The notes beneath the pieces were generated by a model. It did no database searches. It was not told the origin of the DNA and worked only from the letters and a program-made list of their open reading frames with translations. A stretch of DNA of 64,000 nucleotides, taken from positions 1,757,486 through 1,821,485 of the forward strand of contig CM119268.1 in NCBI GenBank assembly GCA_051294375.1, in the 5' to 3' direction. The translations under genes and the position numbers were made by a program. Shown here in pieces: positions 63,595 through 64,000 of this stretch; positions within the stretch are counted from its first letter, which is position 1; every line of letters starts with the position of its first letter. Source of the DNA: Paraspadella gotoi (Eukaryota; Chaetognatha).

Positions 63595-64000
63595 ATGCTT
63601 AAAAAGTCGTCGGATGCGTCGGCGTCCAAATCGCGGTCTCACTCTTCACGATTTCACTCCAATGCGTCGCGACCTTCTAACGTCCGAACCAATTCTCAGT
63701 CCGCGAATCCTGTCCAAAACAAAGAAGGTTGGAAAAAAGTAATTAAATACATATATGCAAACATACATGTTATTTACATGTAATTAAAATTTATTCCGTA
63801 GTTGACATTTTTCAACTCCCTTGTCCCACAGCTTCCTCCTCCGCTCGTCGTCGTAAGGAGACGACTGGCGAGGACGTGCCTCCCTCGACGGAGGCGCCGC
63901 CCGTGCCCCCTCGCCAGCCAGTCTCCCGAGGCAAGTTGGCCGAGCACTCCTTCCTCACAGACGTTGCCGACGTTAAAGAGATGGAAACGGGGCTTTTGTC
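63595..64000 (+). CDS. CCDC28-family protein (CCDC28A/B), 5' part only
   Basis: Two exons are in the window: 63595-63727 and 63832 to the edge. The first encodes a Ser/Arg-rich disordered start (MLKKSSDASASKSRSHSS). The second, after a Pro-rich stretch (EAPPVPPRQPVSRG), reads EHSFLTDVADVKEMETGLL, the highly conserved opening of the CCDC28 domain. CCDC28B is a modifier of Bardet-Biedl syndrome that binds BBS proteins and affects cilium length. A and B are vertebrate paralogues, so no letter is assigned. The donor GAAG|GTTGG is chosen because only that phase keeps the second exon open. The gene continues beyond the window. Confidence 0.8.

Overview
The window is nuclear DNA from an invertebrate animal. 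Genes have GT-AG (and three GC-AG) introns and standard-code reading frames. The gene set includes clearly metazoan families: a C-type lectin, a SOCS-box ankyrin protein, the Polycomb RING protein RNF2/RING1, the glycosaminoglycan-linker enzyme B4GALT7 and an Ig-domain receptor. The short introns, 150-400 bp gene gaps, AT-rich spacers and abundant (CT/GA)n tracts would suit a compact genome such as that of a sponge or placozoan, but I cannot place the species. Three large N gaps and indel-ridden repeats show that the 10.6-16 kb part is poorly assembled. All exon models were built by hand from splice signals and protein-family recognition. Each complete model closes in frame except the ABCC transporter (a frame break) and MTPAP (no start codon found).

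Layout. 1-8.3 kb: a secreted C-type lectin, then an MRP1-type ABCC transporter, both on the + strand. 8.3-13.2 kb: spacer with a foldback element, (GA/CT)n arrays and gaps. 13.3-24.1 kb: one long minus-strand gene, TSNAXIP1, whose 16 introns/exons region carries two hAT-like insertions, a 53-bp minisatellite and a dispersed repeat. From 24.8 kb to the right edge, thirteen + strand genes follow head to tail: WDR92/DNAAF10, TTC21B/IFT139, an ankyrin-SOCS protein, NICN1, IFT20, a MAK/CILK1 kinase, RNF2/RING1, SPG7, MTPAP, B4GALT7, RPAP3, ALDH6A1 and the start of a CCDC28 gene. A two-Ig-domain membrane receptor gene lies on the minus strand inside the 4.5-kb intron of the kinase gene.

Functional theme. 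Eight of the sixteen genes belong to cilium biology: TSNAXIP1, WDR92 and RPAP3 (axonemal dynein assembly with the R2TP complex), IFT139 (IFT-A), IFT20 (IFT-B), NICN1 (tubulin polyglutamylase complex), MAK/CILK1 (ciliary-length kinase) and CCDC28 (BBS-associated). TSNAXIP1 and WDR92 are divergently transcribed from a 652-bp promoter holding two strict RFX X-box motifs. Three further neighbours are mitochondrial (SPG7, MTPAP, ALDH6A1). This ciliary neighbourhood with its X-box promoter is the most striking signal in the window. Next come the short-gap same-strand gene run with splice-acceptor-like sites just before many start codons, the nested Ig receptor, and a foldback element with a hammerhead-like core.
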